A stretch of DNA of 64,000 nt from Marsupella aquatica (taxonomy: Eukaryota > Marchantiophyta): assembly GCA_973895155.1 (NCBI GenBank), contig OZ316893.1, positions 17,918,001-17,982,000 of the forward strand, in the 5' to 3' direction. How positions within the stretch are numbered: the first letter of the stretch is position 1; every line of letters begins with the position of its first letter. Positions 11,560-22,619 of the stretch are shown piece after piece. The notes beneath the pieces are model-generated. The model saw nothing but the letters and a program-made list of their open reading frames with translations. It had not been told where the DNA came from and did no database searches. Both the position numbers and the translations under genes were made by a program.

Positions 11560-12971
11560 AAACTCAAGGATGATGAATAGTAAGGGGGCATTATTGGGAT
11601 CCATAGATGGCCAAAAACCATGAGGGCCATGCATCCCTATCTCTTCACAACTCTCTCTCTAGTTGTTGTCTTTCTCTCCATATAGGTGGCAAATCAAGGA
11701 CCTCCCAACATTTCCCTCAATGTGCATAGGGTCAAATAAATGGTTAAGTGGCATCTCAGCACAATAAGGCAGTTGTGACAATGCAGACAAACAAGTCATG
11801 CCACATCGGGCAAACTGCAATGGGTCATCTAGATTAGATACTCTCCCCCATACCTCTTTCCAATATGCAAGATCTTTTGGTATAGGTTGTGGTCGTTTGT
11901 CTGGTTGGCCATCCTCAGTGTCATATAAAAAGGGGTCACTCCTCCAATCATGGTCTGTAGGGAGGTACTTGGTGTGACACTGTCTTCCTCAAGGTCTTTG
12001 ACTTTGGCCGCGCTATTCCTTCCAAAAATAGTCCACAAGTTGGGCAAACTCGATATCCTGGTGTGGTCAGGCCAAAAATATATCCAAACCCTGCATATAA
12101 ATATATATCCCATGCATAAGTAAATAAGTCTATTAAAAGATATATGTGCTCCTAGCTAACTCAATACATAACAAAATATGCTAGGTGTGGTTGCCCTATG
12201 GGATGGGGTAATTTAACAAAGATTCATACCTGGAAGATCATGTATGGTCCACATAAGAATGGCCTTCAACTTAAATTCTTGACGTAAGCCCCCCGTTTGT
12301 ACTCGACCATCATAGCAATCCACACCCCTCCAAAGCTTTTGTAGCTCCTCAATCAATGGTTGCAAGTACACATCAATTTTTTTCACTTGCTTAGGACCAG
12401 GGATAATCATGGAAAGGAGCAAATGAGCCTTCTTCATGGACATCCATGGAGGGATGTTGTAATTATTAAGGACCACTAGCCATAGTGAATATGGTTGGGC
12501 CTTACCTGCTAGTGCAAATGGGCTGATGCCATCCGCTGCCAATCCTAGGTGAACATGACGTGGGTCAGTTCGAAACTCACCCCATCTCTCCTCCACAAAC
12601 TTGTTTGCAAGGGAGTCAACCATCATGCGCATGGTGGGTGGTTGTGAACTCATATCTGGGCGATTTTGGGAATGCCAAACCAACTCAGCACATCTATATT
12701 GGTGGCGCAAACGAGGTATAAGAGGAAAGTACCTCATGACCTTCTGAGGTACTTTTCCCGTCAACATGTCCTCACGATCCCTTGGCTTCTCACATGTAGG
12801 ACATGACATTGCATCTTTACAAATGCCTCTAAATAGAACGCAATCATTCACGCAAGCATGTATGACTTCGTACTGCAGACCTATGGACTTCAACACCTTC
12901 TTTGCCTCTTTCCAAGAGTCTGGCAAGTTGTTTCCTTCAAACCTCAATTTAAGGAATACTGAAGTATTAGA
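11560..12971 (-). pseudogene. CACTA (En/Spm) TNP2 transposase, central part
   Basis: This is the catalytic Transposase_21 (tnp2) region of the gene whose C-terminus is at 2706-3577. The exon 12971-12213 has LRFEGNNLPDSWKEAKKVL, GLQYEVIHACVNDC, then CPTCEKPRDRED, HVHLGLAADGISPFA, WLVVLNNYNIPPWM and GPKQVKKIDVYLQPLIEEL. It ends LMWTIHDLPG, all diagnostic for plant TNP2. A candidate intron follows. A further exon (about 12113-11565) contains PGYRVCPTCG, the conserved CPVCG finger, in a disrupted frame. An acceptor TTCAG precedes the first exon near 12972. The usual N-terminal Transposase-associated domain is not found upstream. The right break is the A2 insertion at 11559. Confidence 0.85.
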
Positions 12972-13815
12972 TTAATTCCAGTTTTATCTGAATATTATTA
13001 GTTAATGAATGATCAACCTCTTTAACATTTGTTGGGATACTCAAAAACCGGGAATGTTTTGTTGGCACAAGATCTTAATAACAATGCTTCACTAAATGAC
13101 ATCAAGTACCTCTTGATCCATGCACAAATCCTTAATTAAACTGTCATTCATTGTCTCAATTTAAGATTTAATTACTATAGGGTCTTTTATATACAACAAA
13201 AACACGCACCAGGGCGCGTGACCTACAATCATAGTACCACAGTCATGGCAATAGTACCCCCCCTTAGTTTCTATTGCTTTGACTCAATCAGACATGGAAT
13301 CATACTTCATATAAAATGAGAAATCATTGAAAGTTGTGGTCACTTGTCTGAAGGTGTATAATTATTATTTATTAATAGGATTATTGTATATTACAATGTC
13401 TACTCGACATTCATTTGAATGTCAATAATATCATGCCTTAATATCACCAAACTAAGGCCCCACTAACTAATATTATATCTTAAGTAAACTAACCAACTAA
13501 CTAACTTTATTAGACAATAAGACTTGTCTAAACTTGAGTTCTTTGGCTACTACTATTCTGAGCAACTGCCTTTTAAACTGTGTGTTGAACTTGTAGCTTC
13601 ATTACTGTCTAGGATTTCTCACTTGCTATGCATGTCAAGAGATAGTCTCTTGCCTTGGCAGCAACATTCTTTGGAATTCCAACCAGCCCTATCATTGGTC
13701 CTTTGTGTGCTTTGAAACACCACAAGGCAGAGGAAACATCTATTGTCTCAGCTTCCTTGTATATTGGAGCTGGATCACGTTCTCATTTCTTATCCCAAGA
13801 ATTTTCCCACCACTC
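12972..13815. other. No gene recognised
   Basis: AT-rich sequence between the CACTA transposase and the DUF7869 gene. The first part, up to about 13200, may be an intron of the transposase. Only short unsupported reading frames are present. Confidence 0.5.
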
Positions 13816-14956
13816 TCATGGCTGCCAGTCTGATTGACCACATGGCTTCTTTGCCATAAATGGTCTAAACCACTCAACGCCACATACATGAGTAAGAAGG
13901 GTTTGTTCATTCACTGGTCCTTCTACCACATCTGTAACAACTAACCCCATATGGACGGGATAAACATCTAGGTCTGAGTTGTCCGGCCGTACCAACACAT
14001 AACAGCCCTTCATGACATCAACCCTAGGGTTAAAACTCTTAGGAGGTTTATCTTTTGCAGGTCCCACATAATCCACTATTTCTTCCAACTCACATGCCAC
14101 ATTTCGATATTCTGGTGGAAGGTGCTCTCTCCATATTGATAAAGGCCAAAACCCGTATTCCAAGTTGTGTGCACCTTTGGGTTCATATTGCACCTGCTCA
14201 CCCTGTAGAGTATCTACAATGTCATTCCAATAATTGATGAGAGTTGTCCAACGTCGCTTTGGTTCTTCCACTTTTGTTTGCTTTAGAATAAACTCAAAGA
14301 ATGACACATGCTTCTTCAACCCTGTCAGCACTTTAGGAAGCATTTCAGCTCCATCATTGGTAGCCATTTGGTCACCCCAATTGGGATGTGAGGACTTTTG
14401 TCATCTTTCCATGATCACATTTCAATACCTTCCTTGGGTAACCATCCCTGATCAGTAGACTTCATTTTGTATTGGAAGCATGACATACTATCATGACGAA
14501 CATAGAACCTAAACAACCTGGGTTTTGTATGCCCCACCAATGCCTCAGGGCCCCTCAACATGAATGGAGCTAAGTAGCTTTTGAAATCCGGGACCTCCTA
14601 TAGAAAATGGGCGACTGGATTGGGTGTCCTTGCTCTCATGAACAAGGACATTAACTCAGGCAATGAGTATGTGGGGTTATGCATCATAGACTCTGAAAAA
14701 TGCCTGAACATACCATCCACGTCCTCATGAGTATGCCCAACCACCATAAAACCAAGATGAACCTCTTCAAACATCTCCCTTGCCGTCAACAATGACAAAT
14801 AAGTCATCATATATCTGTTCTTGTTGTCTGAGGCACAATTATCCAGTTGTAACTTCAATACTCGTGGAAGGGGCATGAACTTTGGTGCCTCAGGTGCTAC
14901 ATCACAATGTAACCCAAGACAATCTCATAATGCTTTTCATGCATATGAAAGAAGAT

Positions 14957-15067
14957 AGTGAAACCCTAAACCCTAAACCCCAATTGTACAAGATAAGAAG
15001 CCAAGAAGCTTTTAAATAAAACCCTAGTCAGACCCTAAACCCCAATGTAGGGTTTAGGGTTTACACC
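14957..15067. repeat. Inverted pair of interstitial telomere-type tracts
   Basis: CCCTAAACCCTAAACCCC near 14962 and GTAGGGTTTAGGGTTT near 15048 face each other, with a third CCCTAAACCCC between them. They are plant-type TTTAGGG repeats in an intron of the DUF7869 gene. They could form a hairpin in RNA. Confidence 0.8.
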
Positions 15068-15907
15068 CTATTAATGAAACCTTGGCTAGGAGCAACAACT
15101 ACACAAAGTAGAGTGTCAGTGTGTGTGAGCTTATATTATTAATAATAAAAGGATTGTGAGTAAAGTACCTAGGCTTGAGATGTAGACAATGTCAACCTCA
15201 AATGCTCTAAGGGCACTTGCCTCCAAGATATCTTTTCGACCAAAAAGGAGGTCTTTAAAAAGACTTGTTGAGTCTGGCCCCTCCACAAGTGATTTGATCA
15301 TTGGATTTGAGTTTTCCAACATCCTTAGTATTGAATCAATTGACCCAATAGTGATGTTGACATCACCTGGCCACACTCCAACATGATATTGGGCTATGGC
15401 CTTGGGACCATGACCATGAGTAAGGATACCAGTGACAATAATTGGGAACTTTTGGGCACCATCCACATGCTTAGGATTGAAGGACATTCTTGGGAGAGTT
15501 GTCTTTGAATGATCCATCTTATCATGAATAAGGCATAACACTTCCTTTGGTCGATGGATGGACTCATATCTCCAGGTATGATAGTAAGCACATTCTTTGT
15601 TGTGTGTGGTCTTGGTGATGTTTCTCCTTGTCACGCCTCAGGCCCTCTAACTTTTCCTTAGCTCCTGTAAGGTTTGCTTTCCATTGAAGCAACTCATTAC
15701 AAGTTGTACACTTTGAAAAGTTGTTGCCCTTTTTGTGGCGCGAGAACTCCCTGAAATACATCTGATGTAGATGACTCAAGGTGGGTTGGGAAATTGGAGG
15801 AAGACCAGCCTCCTTGTCGACAACATTAACCCGATTCTAATATTCTCCCAAGTAAGATTTGTTGGCAATTCCCTCAAAACCATCCTTGTATTATCTGCCA
15901 TGGTTCT

Positions 15908-16069
15908 CAACTTGGCTGGATGATGATCAGTTGCCTCCTCAATAATCTCTTTCATTGACATGAACGCTTGAGATACTTTCTCGGACATAAACTTGGCTGG
16001 ATGATGATCAGCTGCCTCCTCAATAATCTCTTTCATTGACATGAACGCTTGAGATACTTTCTCGGACAT
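15908..16069 (-). repeat. In-frame 81-bp tandem duplication in the DUF7869 gene
   Basis: Two copies, 15908-15988 and 15989-16069, differ at a few bases. Each encodes 27 residues beginning MSEKVSQAFMSMKEIIEEA. The duplication keeps the frame, so it may have arisen while the gene was still intact. Confidence 0.9.
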
Positions 16070-16841
16070 ACGCCTTTTTCCAGCATTACCATGGGTACCT
16101 ATGTTCATTCCAGCCATCACAGTCTTCTTCAAGACATAAAATTGAGTCTTTCCTCTTGAATGAATGATTCTCCATGTCTCCAAGCACAATACTTTGCCCC
16201 CCACTGCTAGAATCCTTTTGCCAGTACCCAAGTGTATTGTATTTTTAATAGCCTTGATTTCCTCCTTGCGCTCCGCAAAAGATTTTGACCACCACTTTTG
16301 CCTAATTGCCATAGCCAAGTTGTGGTCCAAATATTGGCAACAATGTTCACTACAACAGTCCTTCATGTTTATCAACAACACATCTTGATGTGCCAAAGAT
16401 GTGTCTCTTCTAGATGTTTGGGAAGATGGACTCTTTCTTTTCCTACTTTTATGGACGTAGGACCGCTTGCCACTTGTTGGAGATGTGTTTCCTCCCATAG
16501 TTTGCCTGATGTTGTGGAAAGATAACAAGTTGCCATCCTTGGCAATGAGTTGGTCCATCAACCAACCTTTTAAGCAATCTCTATGCTTCAGATGATCAAC
16601 GGTAGCTCCCTCGACAAAATCGTTGATCATAATTCCCACATGTGTATTCCCAAGGGTGACATCCCCAAGCTTCACTATAGGATCTAGAACATGTATAGTT
16701 GTCACTGCAAAAATCAACTTGTTCTCATCCACCACCTTTACAGGCATGCCCATCCACAAGGCCTTTGGTAAAACTATTTCCACACGAGACCGACTCTCAT
16801 TATGGTGTAGGAAAACCGTCAGCTCTAGTCTAGACAACTAT

Positions 16842-17096
16842 GCGGAACATGAGAGCACTCAATCTCACACTATGCCAACAAGACACCACAATCATGGAGA
16901 AACTCCTGAAGGATCCTCATGAGATTGAACATGTGAAGAATGAGGGAGAGAATGCTATCCCTCCAATCTATACCCCCCAAGGGGGACTAAGATATGTGGG
17001 CCTAAATAAGTGGATCTTATCCTAACTAACCAAGGGTCAATTAACCCTAGTAAGGCCAAACTAACTATAGTCAGGAACTCGAGTCAATTCCTAACA
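16842..17096 (-). mobile_element. Ty1/copia LTR (3' LTR)
   Basis: On the minus strand the LTR starts TGTTAGGAATTGACTCGAG at 17096. Just before it lies the purine-rich tract AAGGTGGAGAT (17097-17108), the usual copia polypurine tract. The far end is placed at TTCCGCA near 16842 and is less certain. Length is about 255 bp. It follows the RNase H region at 17165-17830 in the order expected for the 3' end of a copia element. Confidence 0.65.
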
Positions 17097-17164
17097 ATCT
17101 CCACCTTGACTCAAGTTCACACAATGAGTCAGGGTGATATACAATATGTAACTAAGTAACATAT

Positions 17165-17830
17165 CTATATAGTCTCTGGTTTGGCCTTAACATTAATTAT
17201 ATCCACACAATGACTAAAGCTACTAGTAGGTAAAACTTTGGTAAGCATGTCTGCAGCATTCTCCTCTGAAGCCACCTTCTCCAAAAACATCTGCTTCATC
17301 TCAATCACCTCACAGATGAAGTGATAACAAATATCAATGTGCTTTGTCCTTGCATGGAACATTGGGTTCTTAACCAGATGCAAAGCACTTTGACTATCAC
17401 ACAACAACACCGGTCTTTGAGGTGAAAGACCCAAATCACTCACCAATCTCTGTAGCCAGATCAGCTTCTTGGTTGCCTCGCAAGCAGCCATGTACTCAGC
17501 CTCAGTAGTAGACAACGCAACACACGATTGAGTTGTTGACTTCCAGCTGATACAACCTCCACCCAACATAAACACATAGCCTGTAGTAGACTTTCTATTA
17601 TCCAGTTACCAGCATAATTTGAATCTACATAACCTCCCAACTCTAATGTAGAGTCTACTTTATCGTCAAATAGAATCCCACAATCTAAGGTTCCTTTCAG
17701 ATATCACAAAACCCACTTCACTGCTTCGCAATGAGGTTTACCAGGGTTTGCCATAAATCTGCTCAAAATGGTAACGGCGTGAGCAATGTCAAGTCCACCA
17801 TCCACATAGCAATAGTGATTCAGCGGTTAT
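17165..17830 (-). pseudogene. Ty1/copia RNase H, C-terminal Pol fragment
   Basis: The 136-residue open part carries the copia signatures [58 protein letters not shown] and [11 protein letters not shown]. RNase H removes the RNA strand during reverse transcription. Upstream, 17576-17830, the frame continues only with stops (WFVISERNL-like text). The rest of Pol, Gag and the 5' LTR are absent; the LINE begins at about 17831 and probably replaced or displaced them. Confidence 0.9.
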
Positions 17831-18047
17831 ATCATGGCTAGCAGTGTGGTCAACACCGGAGAGGAAGCTGGCGAATGATTAGGGAATACCTTTGGCAGAC
17901 TCCACCAGGATTTTAGAAGAGAAGGGAGGATTTGCATTGGCAGACAGCCTTGATGCTCGGTGTGACCTTTGAATGGGGGAACCGGATACTTTGGGCTCCC
18001 CGATGTCTCCTACCTAGAGGTGTGGGAATGCTGGCCCTTCCAGCTGA

Positions 18048-21000
18048 GTGAAGGGAGAGGAGGTTTTGAGAGACGAGATGAAGTTTTTTCATTTTGCCTC
18101 TTGGAATGTCTGCGGACTGTGTGATCCGGACCAAAAGAATGTTGTTTTGAAATGGGCCTCCAATTTGCGACCCCACATTGATGCGCTTGCCTTACAAGAA
18201 GTGAAGGCTGAGGCTTTCAGGCTGGATATTGCTCTACGAGCAATATTGCCTTCCTTTAAGTATTACTACTCGGCTCCTGACAAGGGAAGAGGTGAAACTG
18301 CCATTTTATTGCATCCATCCTTTGGGGTGCGCTCATCTGGCACCATTGATAGAGGCCGAGCAGTATGGATTCGACTGGAGCATGCGAAAGGTGATTTTGG
18401 TTTAATCAGTGTCTACGCACCTAATTCATCAGGAGAACAAAGCTTACTGTGGAATGATCTACTTAATATTTTACCACAGGACAGATGGATTATCTGTGGT
18501 GATCGATTTCAATATGATTGAAGACCCACAAGATTCTACATGTGTAACTTCTATTATCCGAGGTAGGGAGTTGGACCTTTGGCGACTATTAAAGCTTAGA
18601 TTTGATTTGCAGGATGTCCAAGGAATTTTGGGACTGGTAAAGGGTTCCAACTTCACTTGGAGGAGGGTTCGCTATGGGCGCATTATTCAGTCTCGACTTG
18701 ACCGTTTTTACCTTAGCAAAAAAGGGCAGTGGATGGCGGAAATCATTGAACTTAAACATGATGGCTCTTATGCTTTATCGGATCATGATCTAGCTACCTT
18801 TACCTTTTGGATGACCCCTCTCTACGATACGGAGCTGATTACTTGCAGAGCCACTTACTTTAAAGCAAACCCAACGATTCTAAGAAAAACTGAGAATATC
18901 GAAACTCTAGCAGAGGCATGGAAGGATGGGCAGGAAAGTAGGATGGATGCACATTTGAAGTTTGCCAATGCATTTCAGAGGCTGAGACGAAGCTTCATGG
19001 AATTACAATACTCTCCGGTCCCGTGGGATGAAGAAATGGTGAGAGTAAGGAATAAACTTTGCTTGCTGAAAATTGCAATCATGGATGATTACTCCGAAGA
19101 TACTATACAAGATTTTGCTTGTACTGATCAGTGCGTACGTGAAATGGAATTAGAAGAGGCCCATCATCATCAACATCTGTCTAGAATAACGTGGCTGGGA
19201 CAGGGAGAGGAACCTTCTAAGTTTTACTTTTCAATGGTAAAGGCTAAAAGAGTAAGAGAAAATATGGAATATCTGATCACTGAGGAAGGGAGGGAGATAC
19301 GAGAGGAGAAATTGATACTGATGGAGGCTCGGGGGGTTAACTAAGTGTATATTTTGGGGTACCACGTGCGATCCTAGCTTAATATAAATAGACCTATTTT
19401 ATAAAGAAAATATTCCAAGAATATTCTCTATTGTCAATATTAATAACCTATTTTACTTTATAAAAGGTATATATTAAAGAATATTCTATAAACATGAGTT
19501 TATAATACCTTCTTTTGCCTCCTACGCTTTTTAAAAATTTAGTTAAAATATGCCAAAAATACCTATTTTGGATCGCACGTGGTTCCTAAGATTTTTGATA
19601 GTCAACCCCCCGAGGATGGAGGTACAACGACATTGCCAGGCATTGTACACCCCACCGGTAGTGAATAACGAGGAGCTGAGAAAAATGCATGTGGCCAGAG
19701 ACAGATTATGTCAACACACTCACTTCGCTCTGCCTACTGCGGAGATCCGAAGGCTGGAGAGGCTGCCTACTATGGAAGAGTTACATGAGACACTGAGATT
19801 ACTACCAGGAGATAAGGCACCAGGAATAGATGGCATGACCGCTGAGGTCCTACGTGCTTGCTGGGCCTTCATGAAAGAAAATTTCTTTGAAATGGTGTGC
19901 GATTTTTGGAGGACCGGTAACATCGCTTTTGGAATCAAAGAGGAAGTGATCCAGTTCATTCCCAAGAAAATTGACAAAAGAAGATTGGGAGATTGGAGAG
20001 GGTTAACTATGCTCACAACTACATACAAGGTGATTGCTAAGTTACTTGCTCTGCAACTCAAGATACTACTACCTAGATTGATTAGTCCATAGTAGACGGG
20101 ATTCATCCTGGGGCGACACATTTTGGAAAATATTTCCCTTACCTGGCTAGCAAGCGACTGGATTAATCTTACGCAAACTCCCACTCTATTTCTACAACTC
20201 GATTTTGAAAAGGCCTTTGATAGGGTAGATCATTCCTATATCTGGGAGACGATGAACTTACTAGGAATAGGGTCTCCTTTCATCTTTCTGGTTCGATCTT
20301 TACTTAGCAATGGACTATCCAAACCGTTAGTGAATGGATTGTGGACGGAGGAAATTGGTACGAGCCGGGGTGTGAGACAGGGATGCCCTCTCTCCCCGCT
20401 GCTGTTTGCTATCTCCACGCAACCATTTATGGATTTCTGTAATGCAGAGATCGCTGCTGGTAGATTGCAGGGTCTTAGGATTAATTCTTCTTTACACATA
20501 TGCTTTAGATTGTTTGCGGATGATGTAGGATTTTTCATTCCAACCACTGTTGAAGCTTTTGACTAGGTGAAGGAGGCGATTAGTTGTTACAAAACGGCCT
20601 CAGGAGCCAGACTGAATCTGAAAAAATCTGTGATCATCCCATTTGCTTTGGAGGTGATTTCGGAGTGGCTTAGAAACACCAGATGCAAAATTAGCAAAAA
20701 AGGTATGGTGTAGTGCTACCTCGGAGCACCCTTCGGAGTGGACCTGTTGGAAGCACAGCTGCATAAATTTTGTCTAGATAAAATTGGGGCGAGGCTATCA
20801 TCGTGGTCCACCAGATTTTTATTGTTCACATGACGTTTACTACTGATAAAACACGTCTTACAGGCTATTCCAATTTATCACATGATGTTTATACAATCAT
20901 TAGGGGAGCTAGCTAAGAAGATGACAATTCTGAATAGAACTTTTCTATGGGGAAGTAACCATCTCGGAGGACGTCGAATACCATTGGTGGCGTGGGAGAA

Positions 21001-22302
21001 GATGACACGACCTAAACTAGAGGGGGGACTTGGATTGAAGGAATTTAGAAGTCATTTTGATGCCTTGTTGTGCAAATGGTTTACTAGGGCACTGGATGAC
21101 CCGAATTTTGAATGGGCCAAAATGTATGCGGCGAATCTCAGACTGACAAAGTGGCAAAATTACAAGACTATGAGGAGGAATCACTATTCCATGACGGATC
21201 TGCTACTACTGAGTACCCCAAGATCTTTTGGTAAATTGGCATATACTAGAAAGCTTTGGGGTGCATGGGCAAAGGTACGAGAATACTTTATTTTTTGCCC
21301 TGGCACAGGCTCTATTCCAGGGAATTGGGGCATTGAGGACACGATACGTTGCTTGCACGGTTTTACCATCTGCCCGAGAAGGATATCACAGAGATTGTCC
21401 AAATCTTTGGCCGATTGGGAATTCGGACCACACGGGACCTCTGGTCTACAGTGGACAATAGATGGAAAGACATGTCAGGAAAATTACAAAGATTGAGAGG
21501 ATTCACCATCACTGGCCAAGCACACAACGCATTACTTCTGCAAAATCTTACTGAAGCCAGGATTGAAAGCAGCGCACCACTGGCGGATGCCTGCCTTTGG
21601 AGATGGACAGATTTAGCTGCGAGGATGAGGAATTTTGGATTATCCAATATGAGGGTATATGAGATGCTACGACCCAAGGGCACAGACTCGGATCGATTAA
21701 ACCGAATATGGACAGAAGCACTTACAGAGATGGAGTGGAGAGGCATTTGGAAAGTGTTGTGGAGATCAGACCTTTCTATGAGAGGGAAAGTTTTCATTTG
21801 GCGTGTTCTAGCACAAGGATTATTCTCGGGATCAAGGGCATTGAAGATTGAGAAATCTAATGGTCATTGTCTGCTCTGTGACAACATGTTAGAAACCATC
21901 TCGCATCTATTCTGTCACTACCGTCATGCACGATATTGTTGGATTGAAGCTAAAACTTGGATGAACGGGGATCTCATTGGTACTTATCTGAGCATCATTG
22001 GGCTGCTGAGATCATTTCAAGGTCGCACAGTGTTACACTCACTCAGGGCATTTATAATTTGCCAGATTGTATGGAGCATCTGGCTTGCTAGGAACAGTCA
22101 AACCTTTGATTTGGCACAGCGACGAGTGTTTGATCAACTACATGTCATTTCAGACACAATGGATCATCTGGCTGCCATTATTGTAGCTGCCATCCCCACC
22201 TCTGACAGGAAAAGGAGTCGACTACACGCTACATCTGAAATGCTGAGAGAGGAATGCACAAGGCTGGTTAGGTCTGGAGTTAGAAGGCTGATAACTCGAT
22301 AG
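18048..22302 (+). pseudogene. LINE ORF2: endonuclease and reverse transcriptase
   Basis: The AP-type endonuclease starts FASWNVCGL (near 18096), with ALQEVKAEA, then GDFNMIEDP after a frameshift near 18500, and LSDHDLATF near 18780. The RT has PGIDGMTAEVLRACW (19830), DWRGLTMLTTTYKVIAK, GFILGRHILENI, LQLDFEKAFDRVDH (20200), GVRQGCPLSPLLFAI (20370) and the catalytic FADD (20514). The C-terminal zf-RVT reads CLLCDNMLETISHLFCHYRHARYCW. Paired stops at about 20090 and single stops near 20564, 20712 and 20833, plus frameshifts, kill it. A MITE (19328-19614) interrupts it between endonuclease and RT. The enzyme would nick target DNA and prime cDNA synthesis on it. Confidence 0.9.
19328..19614. mobile_element. 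287-bp MITE with terminal inverted repeats and 8-bp duplication
   Basis: Ends are CTCGGGGGGTTAACTA and, in reverse complement, CTCGGGGGGTTGACTA. The match resumes at TACCACGTGCGATCC against AACCACGTGCGATCC, giving inverted repeats of about 45 bp. GATGGAGG flanks it exactly on both sides (19320-19327 and 19615-19622). Removing the element and one duplicate restores the LINE frame (LILMEVQRHCQAL). The 8-bp duplication suits a hAT-like or MULE-like mobiliser. The interior is AT-rich and noncoding. Confidence 0.92.
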
Positions 22303-22619
22303 GGGTTTTTTTTAATTAGGAAGTCTTAAGGTTCTACGAGGATTTGCTTTCAGCTATGGACTTGCTATGAAAACCAAGTAGAAGCCCATAGAATGCTAGG
22401 TGGAAAGGACATCTGACTTATCCTTCTCCTGGATTTTAACTGTAGATTGAAATCTAAGGATTCTTACCAAGGTGCTGTTAGTTTGGCTTAGGGTCTTGTG
22501 GAAAATCTTTACTACCCTTGGGGATTTTTTTGCCTTTGCGGCCTGCTGGTTTCCCTCTCTGTGGGGTTCAAGCGGAATAAACAAAAATTTAAAATTAAAA
22601 TAAAATAAAATAATAAAAT

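Larger units (their letters stand above)
13816..16837 (-). pseudogene. DUF7869-family transposon gene
   Basis: A multi-exon gene decayed by frameshifts. Exon 1 (16837-15840) has an N-terminal GxVxLGNTHVGIMINDF block and a nuclear-localisation-like KSRKRK. Exon 2 (15779-15131, with a shift near 15600) has FSKCTTCNELLQWKANL, HKxxxxEC, then VLCLIHDKMDHSKTTLP and ILTHGHG. Exon 3 (about 14920-14598) carries the signature LQLDNCASDNKNRYM and VVGHTHEDVDGMFRHFS. The last exon (14595-13816) has RLFRFYVRHDS and a C-terminal domain. This order is that of DUF7869 proteins, common in animals, fungi, oomycetes and non-flowering plants and thought to be transposon-encoded. The conserved DNxxxDNKN and GHTHEDVD suggest a metal-binding nuclease-like core, by inference. 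The copia LTR at 16842 lies just upstream. Confidence 0.8.
17831..22619 (+). mobile_element. L1-type non-LTR retrotransposon (LINE)
   Basis: One long ORF2 with endonuclease, reverse transcriptase and zf-RVT parts, followed by a 300-bp 3' UTR and an A-rich tail of TAAAA type (22578-22619). The 5' boundary is approximate: copia similarity stops near 17830. I see no convincing ORF1 or target duplication, so it is 5' truncated or its 5' part is unrecognised. Confidence 0.85.
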
